From Bacillus sp. SKDU12 (GTDB lineage: Bacteria > Bacillota > Bacilli > Bacillales > Bacillaceae), in NCBI RefSeq assembly GCF_010093085.1, contig NZ_MSRC01000017.1:62001-126000 (forward strand): a stretch of 64,000 nt of DNA, given 5' to 3'. The notes under the pieces were generated by a model. It was not told the origin of the DNA and made no database searches. It saw only the letters and a program-made list of their open reading frames with translations. Positions 56,665 through 64,000 of the stretch are shown in pieces (the first letter of the stretch is position 1; every line of letters starts with the position of its first letter). The translations under genes and the position numbers were made by a program.

Positions 56665-57414
56665 ATGAATAACACAATTGAAACCATTTTGAACCACCGG
56701 TCAATTCGGTCATTTACTGATCAGCTTTTGACAGGTGAAGAAATTGATACATTAGTAAAAAGTGCGCAGGCTGCGTCTACGTCCAGCTATGTGCAGGCGT
56801 ATTCCATTATCGGTGTTTCCGATCCTGAGAAGAAACATGAGCTGTCTGTGCTTGCAGGACCGCAGCCTTACGTTGAGAACAACGGACACTTTTTCGTATT
56901 TTGTGCGGACTTGTACCGTCATCAACAACTGGCTGCAGAAAAAGGCGAAGATATTTCTGAACTGCTTGAGAATACGGAAATGTTTATGGTCAGCTCGATT
57001 GACGCGGCGCTGGCAGCGCAAAATATGAGCATTGCCGCTGAATCGATGGGACTCGGTATTTGCTATATCGGTGGTATTCGGAATGACCTGGACAAGGTGG
57101 CAGAGGTGCTGCAAACACCTGACCATGTGCTCCCGCTTTTCGGACTGGCAGTAGGCCACCCTGCGAACGTATCCGGCAAAAAGCCGAGATTGCCAAAGCA
57201 GGCTGTCTATCATGAGAATACGTATAATAAGAACATAGACGATTTCCGTGAAACCATGAATGCGTATGATCAAACAATCTCTGATTATTACAGAGAAAGA
57301 ACAAACGGAAAACGAGAAGAAACATGGTCTGATCAAATTCTGAACTTTATGAAGCAGAAGCCGCGTACGTATTTAAATGATTATGTGAAAGAAAAAGGCT
57401 TTAATAAAAACTAA
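56665..57414 (+). CDS. nfrA1: FMN-containing NADPH nitro/flavin oxidoreductase NfrA1
   Basis: Nitroreductase-family flavoprotein of 249 residues (YwcG). The FMN-binding N terminus is NHRSIRSFTDQLL, and the middle holds AAESMGLGICYIGGIRND and FGLAVGHPA. It reduces FMN, nitro compounds and chromate with NADPH. Tandem ATGs at 56662 and 56665 follow AAGGAGG; the second gives the remembered length. In B. subtilis it responds to heat and disulphide stress through Spx. Confidence 0.92.
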   Translation: MNNTIETILNHRSIRSFTDQLLTGEEIDTLVKSAQAASTSSYVQAYSIIGVSDPEKKHELSVLAGPQPYVENNGHFFVFCADLYRHQQLAAEKGEDISELLENTEMFMVSSIDAALAAQNMSIAAESMGLGICYIGGIRNDLDKVAEVLQTPDHVLPLFGLAVGHPANVSGKKPRLPKQAVYHENTYNKNIDDFRETMNAYDQTISDYYRERTNGKREETWSDQILNFMKQKPRTYLNDYVKEKGFNKN

Positions 57415-57417
57415 AAT

Positions 57418-57445
57418 AAACCTCTCCGCTTTGGAGAGGTTTTTT
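57418..57445 (+). terminator. terminator between nfrA1 and ywcH
   Basis: AAACCTCTCC and GGAGAGGTTTTTT form a 10-bp stem with T run. In B. subtilis nfrA1 and ywcH are partly co-transcribed, so it may be leaky. Confidence 0.82.
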
Positions 57446-57590
57446 ATGTTTCACGTGTAACATATTCCGACAAATAGAGACATGCTGTCACAAATAAATG
57501 ACAAATAATCGGGAGACACTGATAAGCAGAGTGAGCGGTTTTGGAGAAAAAATAAGGAATCAGTGATACGATGGTGAGGAGGTGGTAGCG

Positions 57591-58592
57591 ATGATTTCAT
57601 TAAGTATATTAGATCAGTCCCCAGTGACAGAGGGCAGCAGTGCAGAAACCGCTTTACAGCAAACTGTTGCGCTGGCGCAAGCTGCTGAGGACTTTGGATA
57701 TAAGAGGTTTTGGGTGTCTGAACATCACTTTTCAAAGCGGTTGGCAGGGTCAAGCCCCGAGGTACTGATTAGTCATATCGCGGCGAAAACAAAGCGAATT
57801 CGCGTTGGATCAGGCGGGGTCATGCTGCCGCATTACAGCGCCTATAAAGTCGCTGAGAATTTCCGGGTGCTGGAAGGGTTGACTCCGGGAAGAATAGATC
57901 TTGGACTTGGCAGGGCACCGGGCGGAATGCCGATCGCATCATGGGCGCTGAATGACGGCGGAAAGCGGAATGCCGATCAGTATCCGCAGCAAATCAAGGA
58001 GCTGACCATGTATTTGCATGATTTGGCGGATGATAAACACCGTTTTCCGAATCTCACGGCTGCACCGCATATTTCAACCGCACCGGATGTGTGGCTGCTC
58101 GGCTCATCGGGAGAAAGCGCGTTGCTTGCCGCTGATTCAGGCGCTGGCTATATGTTTGCCCACTTTATCAATGGAGAGGGCGGCGAGGATACAGTCAGAC
58201 AGTATCATAGACGATTTAAACCGTCTGTATTGGGGGATGCGCCCCGAGCGGCAGTCGCTGTTTTTGTTCTTTGTGCTGACACGGAGAAGAAGGCAGAAGA
58301 GCTTGCGGCTGTGCTTGATTTTACACTTCTGGCTGGAGAGCAGGGCATTCCTTTAGAAGGAGTTCCTTCATTCGAAGCTGTTCGGGGAAATACATATTCC
58401 TCGTATGAACAGAGACGAATTGCAGATAATCGAAATCGCATGATTGTCGGCACGAAAGAACAGGTGAAGGAGCAGCTGTTAGCTTTGAGTCATGCGTATG
58501 GAACAGAGGAAATAATGGCGGTGACCATTACGCATCATTTTGAAGATAAGCTTCATTCTTACCGCTTGCTGCAGGAGGCATTTGCGAAATAA
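57591..58592 (+). CDS. ywcH: luciferase-like flavin monooxygenase YwcH
   Basis: TIM-barrel protein of 333 residues of the bacterial luciferase family (LLM class, MsnO8-type). It has LSILDQSPVTEGSS at the N terminus, FWVSEHHFSKRLAGSSPEV and GRIDLGLGRAPGG. It uses reduced flavin, which the adjacent NfrA1 could supply. The substrate is unknown. ATG 57591 follows GAGGAGGTGG; an in-frame ATG three codons earlier overlaps the site. Confidence 0.87.
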   Translation: MISLSILDQSPVTEGSSAETALQQTVALAQAAEDFGYKRFWVSEHHFSKRLAGSSPEVLISHIAAKTKRIRVGSGGVMLPHYSAYKVAENFRVLEGLTPGRIDLGLGRAPGGMPIASWALNDGGKRNADQYPQQIKELTMYLHDLADDKHRFPNLTAAPHISTAPDVWLLGSSGESALLAADSGAGYMFAHFINGEGGEDTVRQYHRRFKPSVLGDAPRAAVAVFVLCADTEKKAEELAAVLDFTLLAGEQGIPLEGVPSFEAVRGNTYSSYEQRRIADNRNRMIVGTKEQVKEQLLALSHAYGTEEIMAVTITHHFEDKLHSYRLLQEAFAK

Positions 58593-58596
58593 CCTG

Positions 58597-58626
58597 AAAA
58601 GCCCTGCCGGTCGGCAGGGCTTCTTC
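58597..58626. terminator. terminator between ywcH and vpr
   Basis: AAGCCCTGCC and GGCAGGGCTT form a 10-bp stem shared by the converging genes. Confidence 0.85.
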
Positions 58627-61047
58627 TTATTCAACAGTAAACGGCTCTTCAGTCAGAATCTGGCTTGATTTGCCTTTGTTCGCGGCATAGGCTAGCAAGT
58701 AGTATTCTCCGGCAGAAAGCTTAGTTCCGCCATTGATTGTGCCGTCCCAGTCAGCGTACTGATAGCCTTTATCTTGGTTTTTGTAGATGCCGGCTTGGCC
58801 TGCAAAGTCAAGGTTGCTGTCATAGACGAGGAAGGCCAGCTCGTCTGCTCCCGCAGGAAGGTAGGTTTCAATTTGATAGGTGCCTTGTACAGACCCTTCG
58901 GTGACGGAGACAGATGTGACTCTCGGGTAATCCGGCTCTTTGACAATAAGCAATGTAGGCACCTTGGCGACTGTTTTTCCGCCTTCTCTGACGATAATCG
59001 TTCCTTCATAGGTGCCGGCTTTTGTTTTCTTCGTATTAACCTTTACTTTTGCAGTGGCTTTTCCGGTTTTATGCGCGGGTATCACAACACGGCTTGTGCC
59101 GGATGCGGTGATTCCGCTATCGGTAAATGAGTATTCAAGTGTGTATGATTTTCTAATAGAAGATTGGTTCTCAATCGTAAATGTTTCTTTTTTCGTTTCG
59201 CTTCCACTTTCCTTCAAGAATGTGCCGTATGAATAGCTTCCAGGCGAGACGAGCGAGTCAGCCTTGATCGCATTCATAATTCTTGCACTGCCTGCGCCTT
59301 GGGCGTTATGCGGATACAATTCTCCGTCGCCATCCTTTAAGGTGACAGCGGTATTCATGATGGCGGCTTTGATCTGTTCAACGCTCCACTTCGGTTTGGC
59401 TTGTTTGATCACGGCAACCGCTCCGGCGATATGAGGCGATGCCATACTTGTTCCTTGTTTTGATCCGTAGCCATATGGGTTTTGAGGATCGTGTGTCGGA
59501 ATCGTGCTGACGATATTGACGCCTGGCGCAGAAATATCAGGCTTAATCATCCACGTATCCATCACAGGGCCGCGGGATGAGAAATCAGCCACTTGTTCAC
59601 CGAGAGATTTTGAGATGCTTAGCCCGAATGTTGCTTTCGTCTCGCCGGCTTTCATGGCGCTGACGAGTTTCTCACCGTCCTCTAATGAAAGCTTAATGGT
59701 TGGCACAGACATGCCAGGCACATTGGATTCAATTTCTCCAGTGAGATTGTTATACACAACCATGCCGATGGCGCCTGCTTTTTTCGCATAATCGGCTTTA
59801 TCCACAAAGGCAATGCTGCCTCGTTTGACAACAGCAACTTTGCCTGTCAGATCTTTTCCTTCAAAATCCTTTGCTTCACCGATTCCTGCTTCAACAAGCT
59901 CAACTTCTTTGTTATTCAGCGCTTTGACATCGTCCTCTTTGTTATAGCCCATCATTTTTGCTGAAGAGTAGGATCCGAAATTGACGGCGTATTCGTTGAG
60001 CGGCAGCTGAGTCGCACCGACAGAAATTGCTTCTCGTGATGTGCCAGGTGATCCGACTGTCCAGTTGTTCGGACCGCTGTTGCCATTTGACGTAACGGCG
60101 ACAACGCCTTCTGACATGGCCCAATCAAGCGCTGTACTCGTCGCCCAGTCCGGGTTGTTTAAAGAGTTTCCGAGAGACAGGTTCATCACATCTGCTCCAT
60201 CCTGCACAGCGCGTTCCACGCCGGCAATGACGTTTTCCGTTGTACCGCTTCCGCCAGGGCCCAGCACGCGGTAAGCAAGAAGTGTGGCATCAGGCGCAAC
60301 GCCTTTAATCGTTCCGTTTGCGGCCACAGTACCGGCTACGTGTGTGCCATGGTCAGTTGCTCCGCCTCTAGAATCGCCGGTTGGAGTTTCTCTAGGATCG
60401 TAATCATTGTCTACAAAATCGTATCCTTTATATTGTCCGAAGTTTTTCTTTAAGTCTGGATGATGATATTCCACACCAGTATCGATAATTGCCACCTTGA
60501 CGCCTTTTCCTGTGTAGCCTAAATTCCATGCGTCGTTTGCTCCGATATAAGGTGCGCTGTCATCCATTTGTGGGGATACGGCATCTTTGGCAATCGTCAC
60601 ATCCTTACCCTTTAGGTTGTCTGTATGATACGTGACATTCGGATATACTGCTTTTACGTTTTTTACCGCGAGAAGTTTTGGAATTTCATTCGCTGGGAGC
60701 TTTATAGAAAAACCTGAGAATACCTGCTCATATTCCCGATTTACTTTCCCGTTTTTCACCGCTTTGAGAGCTTTGTTTTTTGCTGTGGTGCGAGCAGTTT
60801 GCAGCTTTCGTTTCGTTTGGCTTTCTCCAGCCTCTTTCGCCTCTGCCAAGGATTTTTCTTTTAATTCCACGATAACGGTTGTTTTTTTGCTTGTCGTCAT
60901 GTCAATATCACCGAATATCTCGGCTTTTTCTAGGTCAGCTGATGTTTTTGAAGAATTCGGAGCTGCCTGCACGCCTGTCATACCTGTGGATAAGGCAAAA
61001 AATAAAACAAAACTTAGAAGCAGAAAGCGAATGATCTCCTTTTTCAA
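58627..61047 (-). CDS. vpr: extracellular serine protease Vpr
   Basis: Secreted subtilase of 806 residues. It has a signal peptide (1-28), an I9 propeptide to about 160 and a mature start near MDDSAPYIGA. The catalytic triad is Asp189 (IIDTGVE), His233 (DHGTHVAG) and Ser near 534 (GTSMASPHIAG). A PA domain is inserted between His and Ser (about 380-470), and an Fn3-like beta domain ends the protein. The start is TTG 61047 with GGGGGAAACACA before it; the frame stays open to 61113 without a ribosome site. The gene is controlled by phosphate and CodY in B. subtilis. Confidence 0.94.
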   Translation of the reverse strand: MKKEIIRFLLLSFVLFFALSTGMTGVQAAPNSSKTSADLEKAEIFGDIDMTTSKKTTVIVELKEKSLAEAKEAGESQTKRKLQTARTTAKNKALKAVKNGKVNREYEQVFSGFSIKLPANEIPKLLAVKNVKAVYPNVTYHTDNLKGKDVTIAKDAVSPQMDDSAPYIGANDAWNLGYTGKGVKVAIIDTGVEYHHPDLKKNFGQYKGYDFVDNDYDPRETPTGDSRGGATDHGTHVAGTVAANGTIKGVAPDATLLAYRVLGPGGSGTTENVIAGVERAVQDGADVMNLSLGNSLNNPDWATSTALDWAMSEGVVAVTSNGNSGPNNWTVGSPGTSREAISVGATQLPLNEYAVNFGSYSSAKMMGYNKEDDVKALNNKEVELVEAGIGEAKDFEGKDLTGKVAVVKRGSIAFVDKADYAKKAGAIGMVVYNNLTGEIESNVPGMSVPTIKLSLEDGEKLVSAMKAGETKATFGLSISKSLGEQVADFSSRGPVMDTWMIKPDISAPGVNIVSTIPTHDPQNPYGYGSKQGTSMASPHIAGAVAVIKQAKPKWSVEQIKAAIMNTAVTLKDGDGELYPHNAQGAGSARIMNAIKADSLVSPGSYSYGTFLKESGSETKKETFTIENQSSIRKSYTLEYSFTDSGITASGTSRVVIPAHKTGKATAKVKVNTKKTKAGTYEGTIIVREGGKTVAKVPTLLIVKEPDYPRVTSVSVTEGSVQGTYQIETYLPAGADELAFLVYDSNLDFAGQAGIYKNQDKGYQYADWDGTINGGTKLSAGEYYLLAYAANKGKSSQILTEEPFTVE

Positions 61048-61154
61048 TGTGTTTCCCCCTTTGTGGATAGAAAAAAATATGAATGATCCAGTATATATTT
61101 CTTGAAAATTCAATAAATTCCTTGTGTCATTTGAACCATTTAATGGATTTTAAT

Positions 61155-61323
61155 TGTGTATAAAGAAGGAGTTATACACAGAACCCTGTGTATAAGTGAA
61201 TAAAACTGTGTATATATATAGTTGGGAATATATGTTCGTATACAAAATATAGATATAGTTTGTGGACATGTGGATATCTCTTGTGATTAAGCTGTTCTTA
61301 ACTTTGGGATAACTTGTGTATAA
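61155..61323. other. DnaA-box cluster between vpr and ywcI
   Basis: Four exact matches to the B. subtilis DnaA box TTATNCACA or its complement lie at 61155-61163, 61172-61180, 61187-61195 and 61315-61323. One-mismatch copies are at 61207-61215 and 61269-61277. The first three are spaced by 8 and 6 bases and alternate in direction. From memory, the ywcI-vpr region is one of the few stable DnaA-binding sites outside oriC in B. subtilis. The site may titrate DnaA or affect vpr transcription. Confidence 0.8.
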
Positions 61324-61574
61324 CATTTTAAAATGATTCTCCAATTTTCACTTCATTTTTTTCAGCTTTCAACAAAACTTCTGAAAACTAGTTGGTTTTT
61401 TCACTCATATTGTGACAAAGAATTTCCTTTCCAAGGTCTATCATAGAGTCATGAGTTTGCTAGAGCCGCTAGTTTGCGAGAAAAGAAATCGGCCGTCTTT
61501 TCCCGCAGGCTGCTGCTGAGAAAATGGGCTGCTAAAAGGCTGCCTGCCAAAAAGAAGCGGAGGGATGTTTTTAT
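61324..61574. other. remaining vpr-ywcI intergenic DNA
   Basis: Carries the ywcI upstream region. AAGCGGAGGGATG close to 61561 is the ribosome site. An imperfect repeat of CTGCCTGCCAAAAAG type lies at 61530-61560. No promoter was assigned. Confidence 0.35.
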
Positions 61575-61952
61575 ATGAAACGTTTGCTTGTATCGTTACG
61601 GGTGTGGATGGTCTTTTTGATGAACTGGGTGACGCCGGACAGAACAACTTCGGCTGCTGCGGTCTATTCGGCTCAGCGTACATACCAAAGAAAAGCGGCT
61701 ATGCAGGCCGCGGGACTTGTTTCGTTTTATGAATGGCGGATGGCGGTGAATGACGAAGAAAAGCAGAAAGCAAAAGCCGCCGCGCTTTATAAAAGAAGAT
61801 GTTTGCAAGCTTTCAAGGAATCACCAAAACAGGAGAGAGCTGGCCCGCACCTTTACATGGAAGCAAACTTCAGTCAAAAGCAAATTGGCGAAAGGGATCG
61901 CCTCTTGAAGAAGGCGCTCTTAAGAAAAGAAGTGGTCAGGAAAAAATCATAA
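61575..61952 (+). CDS. ywcI: YwcI, small basic protein with a run-on C terminus
   Basis: Protein of 125 residues. One hydrophobic N-terminal helix (about 4-19, [16 protein letters not shown]) precedes a basic, alanine-rich helical region. No function is known. I recall the 168 protein as about 100 residues. Here the frame appears to run past the natural end into the damaged start of sacT, since the last 20 residues ([13 protein letters not shown]) lie where sacT codons begin in another frame. GGAGGGATG precedes the ATG 61575 by about eleven bases. Confidence 0.7.
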   Translation: MKRLLVSLRVWMVFLMNWVTPDRTTSAAAVYSAQRTYQRKAAMQAAGLVSFYEWRMAVNDEEKQKAKAAALYKRRCLQAFKESPKQERAGPHLYMEANFSQKQIGERDRLLKKALLRKEVVRKKS

Positions 61953-62563
61953 TGGGGCCGGGAATTGCTTTTCAAAAAAAGAAAAATGATCTCATCCCTA
62001 TAAATAAAATGGAAAATGAAAAGTTCAAATAGATCCGACGCAGCTGGAGAGCATAAGAAATAGCTGAGAATATCATCAGCGATGCAGAAGGAGAGCTCGC
62101 GGCGCCGCCGAGCGATCACATTTATAGTCGATCGAAAGAGTTGGCAGAATAAATTGTAAAGCGCTTTTTAAAAAGGGGCCTATAGGTGATCGGTCACGTA
62201 AAACAAACATGGGGACGTGTCCCTGACTGAAGATTGATGGATTCAGCGGAAGCATACGACTAATAAAATGATAGAGAAAATAAATACATACTTTAATCGA
62301 AAGGAGGATGAAAATAGCCCTTCCTATCAATGCCTTGTCACGCATTTGCGATACGCGGTCAGTCGGTTGGAATCAAATGAAGCGCTCCATCATATGGTCG
62401 AGGAGGAGATGCTTTATTTCATCCAAAATAAGTATTCATTTGCCTATCAATGTGTGCTAAAGCTGGCGGAGTTTTGAAAAATGAATATCAATTATGTTTG
62501 CTGGTACCCGAGGCCGGCTAAATCACGCTGCGTGCCCAGCGTCTTCAAGATCTCTCGGAATAA
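61900..62563 (+). pseudogene. sacT: decayed sacT, antiterminator of the sucrose operon
   Basis: Successive frames recover pieces of the SacT antiterminator. [17 protein letters not shown] belongs to the CAT RNA-binding domain and is followed by stops. [62 protein letters not shown] and [12 protein letters not shown] come from the PRDs. After a one-base loss EYQL and QRLQDLSE finish at 62563. At least two internal deletions, several stops and frameshifts are present, including loss of most of PRD1. No functional antiterminator can result. SacY at 29938-30780 is the intact relative. Confidence 0.9.
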
Positions 62564-62806
62564 CCGTTTATACTTGCAGGGAGTGATCTCTGGAAGTTTC
62601 TTTATTGATCGGGATTCAGCGTGTAGCCATCATATACGATATATTTTGTTTTTTCAAAGCGTACTGTTCAACCTTTTGCAATGCTTGTTTTTCCCGCTTT
62701 CTTAGATGATTAAGCATATTATAGCGATGGTATTGTAAAGTATTTCGCAATACCATGTTGCGAATTTTTGTCTATATGTTTTATCAAACAGCATAATTGA
62801 AAAATG
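62564..62806. other. DNA between the sacT ruin and the sacPA promoter
   Basis: AT-rich sequence without a gene. A hairpin with arms ATGGTATTG and CAATACCAT lies at about 62727-62755 and may be an old sacT terminator or a protein site. Confidence 0.4.
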
Positions 62807-62807
62807 G

Positions 62808-62836
62808 TTGACGAAAGCGATATCATAATTTATGAT
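62808..62836 (+). promoter_or_regulatory. orphan sacPA promoter with cre site
   Basis: TTGACG (62808-62813), a 17-base spacer and TATGAT (62831-62836) form a strong SigA promoter. CGAAAGCGATATCA (62812-62825) differs from cre at one fixed position and lies between the boxes. Confidence 0.75.
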
Positions 62837-62861
62837 AAGAGCGTATTCAATCTGAATAAGC

Positions 62862-62958
62862 GGGATTGTAACTGGTAAAGCAGGCAAGACCTAAAATTCG
62901 CGTACATGAAAAAGGATCGCTGTACCCTTTATTCATTGGCGAATTTTAGGTCTTTTTT
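62862..62958 (+). promoter_or_regulatory. orphan sacPA leader: RAT antiterminator and terminator
   Basis: GGGATTGTAACTGGTAAAGC followed by AGGCAAGACC (62862-62891) matches the RAT element bound by SacT and SacY. It overlaps the left arm of a terminator, AAGACCTAAAATTCGC (62886-62901), whose right arm is GCGAATTTTAGGTCTT (62939-62954) before six T's. This mutually exclusive RAT/terminator layout is the same as in sacB and sacPA. The structural genes that it controlled are missing. Confidence 0.85.
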
Positions 62959-63050
62959 GTTTGCATAAAAGATAAAATGCCTTATTGAGCTTCTGAGGGG
63001 ATTAGCGCGGATACGGCTATGTTTTTGCTTTTTCACTGGAGTGAACGGGC

Positions 63051-63155
63051 TTCAACGCATTTGTGGAAATCTTTATCGATAAACGGGAAGAGGTCTTCGG
63101 TGTGAGATACTTTTCTTTCCCGGGAAATGACGGCGAGTTCGACAGAAAAATCTGA
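63051..63155 (+). pseudogene. sacA: C-terminal scrap of sacA (sucrose-6-phosphate hydrolase)
   Basis: The frame reads FNAFVEIFIDKREEVFGVRY and SFPGNDGEFDRKI before a stop. It fits the C-terminal beta-sandwich of family 32 glycosidases, where a VEIFIDxGxEVFxxR pattern is usual. The remaining 440 or so residues of SacA and all of the permease SacP are absent between the leader terminator and this scrap. Confidence 0.6.
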
Positions 63156-63279
63156 ATTTAGCGTCGTGATTTGGACGTTTATGCAGAAAATACTCCTATT
63201 TTCTTATGTGAAATCCGTGTCATATGTGCTATTCTTCAACGATAACCTACTATTTTTTACTGTAAAAGGAGTTGTTTTC

Positions 63280-63528
63280 TTGAATATACATGAGCAGAAG
63301 ATAACACCAGAATGTTTGGAAAAGGCAGCGGACCAAGTTGAAGATAAGCGTGAAGAGTATAAAGATGTGCTGCTGCAGATGAAAAAAATGCTGGACGAGG
63401 CAGCGCCGTACAGTGAAACGGCAGAAGTTCTTACGCGAGCATATGAACAAATGAAAGAATATTCACTTTTTGTTCAGTCGATTGAAGCATTTTTGAGGAA
63501 ATCTGCGAATAACATGAAAATCAAATAA
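63280..63528 (+). CDS. ywdA: YwdA, small uncharacterised protein
   Basis: Protein of 82 residues (MNIHEQKITPECLEKAA start, KSANNMKIK end), highly charged and predicted all helical, possibly coiled coil over 10-75. The function is unknown. The start is TTG 63280, eight bases after AAAAGGAG; the frame stays open upstream to 63127 through the sacA ruin. In B. subtilis it follows sacA, possibly in the same transcript. Here it would depend on its own promoter or on read-through of the sacPA leader. Confidence 0.85.
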   Translation: MNIHEQKITPECLEKAADQVEDKREEYKDVLLQMKKMLDEAAPYSETAEVLTRAYEQMKEYSLFVQSIEAFLRKSANNMKIK

Positions 63529-63571
63529 ACAGGCTGTCGATGGGATTTGGCAGTGAAAAGTCTTCGGTCAT

Positions 63572-63607
63572 AAAAAATGCTGCCTCTCTATAAGGCAGCA
63601 TTTTTTT
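63572..63607. terminator. bidirectional terminator between ywdA and pdxK
   Basis: AAAAAATGCTGCC and GGCAGCATTTTTTT form a 13-bp stem serving both converging genes. Confidence 0.9.
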
Positions 63608-63615
63608 GTTTATGA

Positions 63616-64000
63616 TTATTTATTCAGACGCAGCGCGGAATGCTTCGTTGGTCCTACATACTGGTTGAGTGGGAATGATTCTTTAATGGCAGCGGTAATA
63701 AATTCTTTCGCTGCATAAATGGCTTCTTTGACTTCCGCACCTTTGGCGAGCTCCGCTGTCACGGCAGCCGAGAAGGTACAGCCTGCGCCATGGGTATATG
63801 GTGTATCGATCATTTCACTTTCTAGAACTTCCGCGGTTTCTCCGTCATAGAGAACATCAACGGCTTTTTCGTGTTTGAGTTTGCCTCCGCCTGTAATGAC
63901 AACATATTGAGCGCCGAGTGCATGAATTTTTTTCGCGGCTTCGATCATATCGTCAACTGTTTTTAATTCATCCATTCCGCTGAGCTGGCTGGCCTCAAAT
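63616..64000 (-). CDS. pdxK: pyridoxal/hydroxymethylpyrimidine kinase PdxK, 5' part outside window
   Basis: C-terminal 127 codons of a ThiD-like ribokinase-fold enzyme, also called thiD or ywdB. The family is about 271 residues long, so over half lies beyond base 64000. Visible motifs are YVVITGGGKLKHEKAVDVLY and the catalytic TPYTHGAGCTFSAAVTAELA with its Asp/Cys-type ATP loop. In B. subtilis this locus encodes a kinase for pyridoxine, pyridoxal and pyridoxamine; a hydroxymethylpyrimidine kinase reading is the alternative. The frame is open to the window edge. Confidence 0.9.
   Translation of the reverse strand, partial: FEASQLSGMDELKTVDDMIEAAKKIHALGAQYVVITGGGKLKHEKAVDVLYDGETAEVLESEMIDTPYTHGAGCTFSAAVTAELAKGAEVKEAIYAAKEFITAAIKESFPLNQYVGPTKHSALRLNK

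Noticed and set aside
62727-62755. Hairpin ATGGTATTG/CAATACCAT as a sacP terminator
   Set aside because: No T run follows it and it precedes the sacPA promoter, so a terminator role for sacP is not supported; it is noted only within the intergenic feature.
63127-63279. Upstream extension of ywdA giving a 133-codon protein
   Set aside because: The extra 51 codons cover the sacA ruin and AT-rich DNA; a clear AAAAGGAG site stands before the TTG at 63280.

Overview
The window is chromosomal DNA from a member of the Bacillus subtilis group. Gene content, order and protein lengths follow the B. subtilis 168 segment cydB to pdxK almost gene for gene. That comparison is from memory, since no database was searched. 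Proteins such as Vpr and SlrA differ from my recollection of the 168 sequences by several to about 15 percent. A sister species or a divergent subspecies is therefore more likely than 168 itself. I saw no rRNA, tRNA, insertion sequence, prophage or CRISPR array.

Layout. 1-5203: cytochrome bd genes cydB (5' end cut off), cydC and cydD, then the NAD(P)HX dehydratase nnrD. 5217-9707: a purine/cytosine-type permease (yxlA) and the autoregulated ECF sigma factor operon sigY-yxlCDEFG. 9961-12486: catalase katX, 3-methyladenine glycosylase yxlJ and a very small gene. 12652-18063: licR and licBCAH for oligo-beta-glucoside uptake and hydrolysis. 18095-24455: ilvK and the dltXABCDE teichoic acid D-alanylation operon. 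24885-29892: menA, the small alarmone synthetase ywaC, secreted aminopeptidase ywaD, ywaF and gspA. 29938-34603: sucrose regulators sacX-sacY and protease epr. 34826-43259: PTS permease ywbA, ywbC-ywbI and thiamine salvage genes thiM-thiE. 43421-45267: acetate-type symporter ywcA-ywcB. 45661-46658: biofilm switch gene slrA with a wrecked slrC repressor gene. 46655-49864: gtcA and galK-galT. 49928-54933: ywzA, quinol oxidase operon qoxABCD and ywcE. 55382-61047: rodA, nfrA1, ywcH and protease vpr. 61155-61323: a cluster of DnaA boxes. 61575-64000: ywcI, ruins of the sacT-sacPA sucrose operon, ywdA and the 3' part of pdxK.

The genes form a core-metabolism and envelope region. It carries both terminal quinol oxidase systems (bd and aa3), cell-wall charge modification, elongation (RodA), two secreted subtilases and several carbohydrate systems with CcpA (cre) or antiterminator control. 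Promoter-like signals for several sigma factors (SigY, SigX/SigM-type, SigB, SigD) sit where the known biology of the genes predicts.

The most informative part is gene decay. (1) sacT is broken by deletions and stops and sacP is gone. Only a C-terminal scrap of sacA remains, yet the sacPA promoter, cre site, RAT antiterminator element and terminator all look intact. (2) slrC, the TetR-type repressor of slrA, carries frameshifts and a stop beside an intact slrA and a retained operator-like palindrome. (3) Between thiE and ywcA a Tat-signal scrap matching ywbN/efeB marks the deletion of the ywbLMN-ywbO block. (4) Possible scraps also occur at the yxlH and ywbB positions, and tyrZ-ywaE are absent. 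Small unannotated elements include a 15-codon ORF before menA and a hairpin that masks a strong Shine-Dalgarno sequence before rodA. I found no wholly new multi-gene system.
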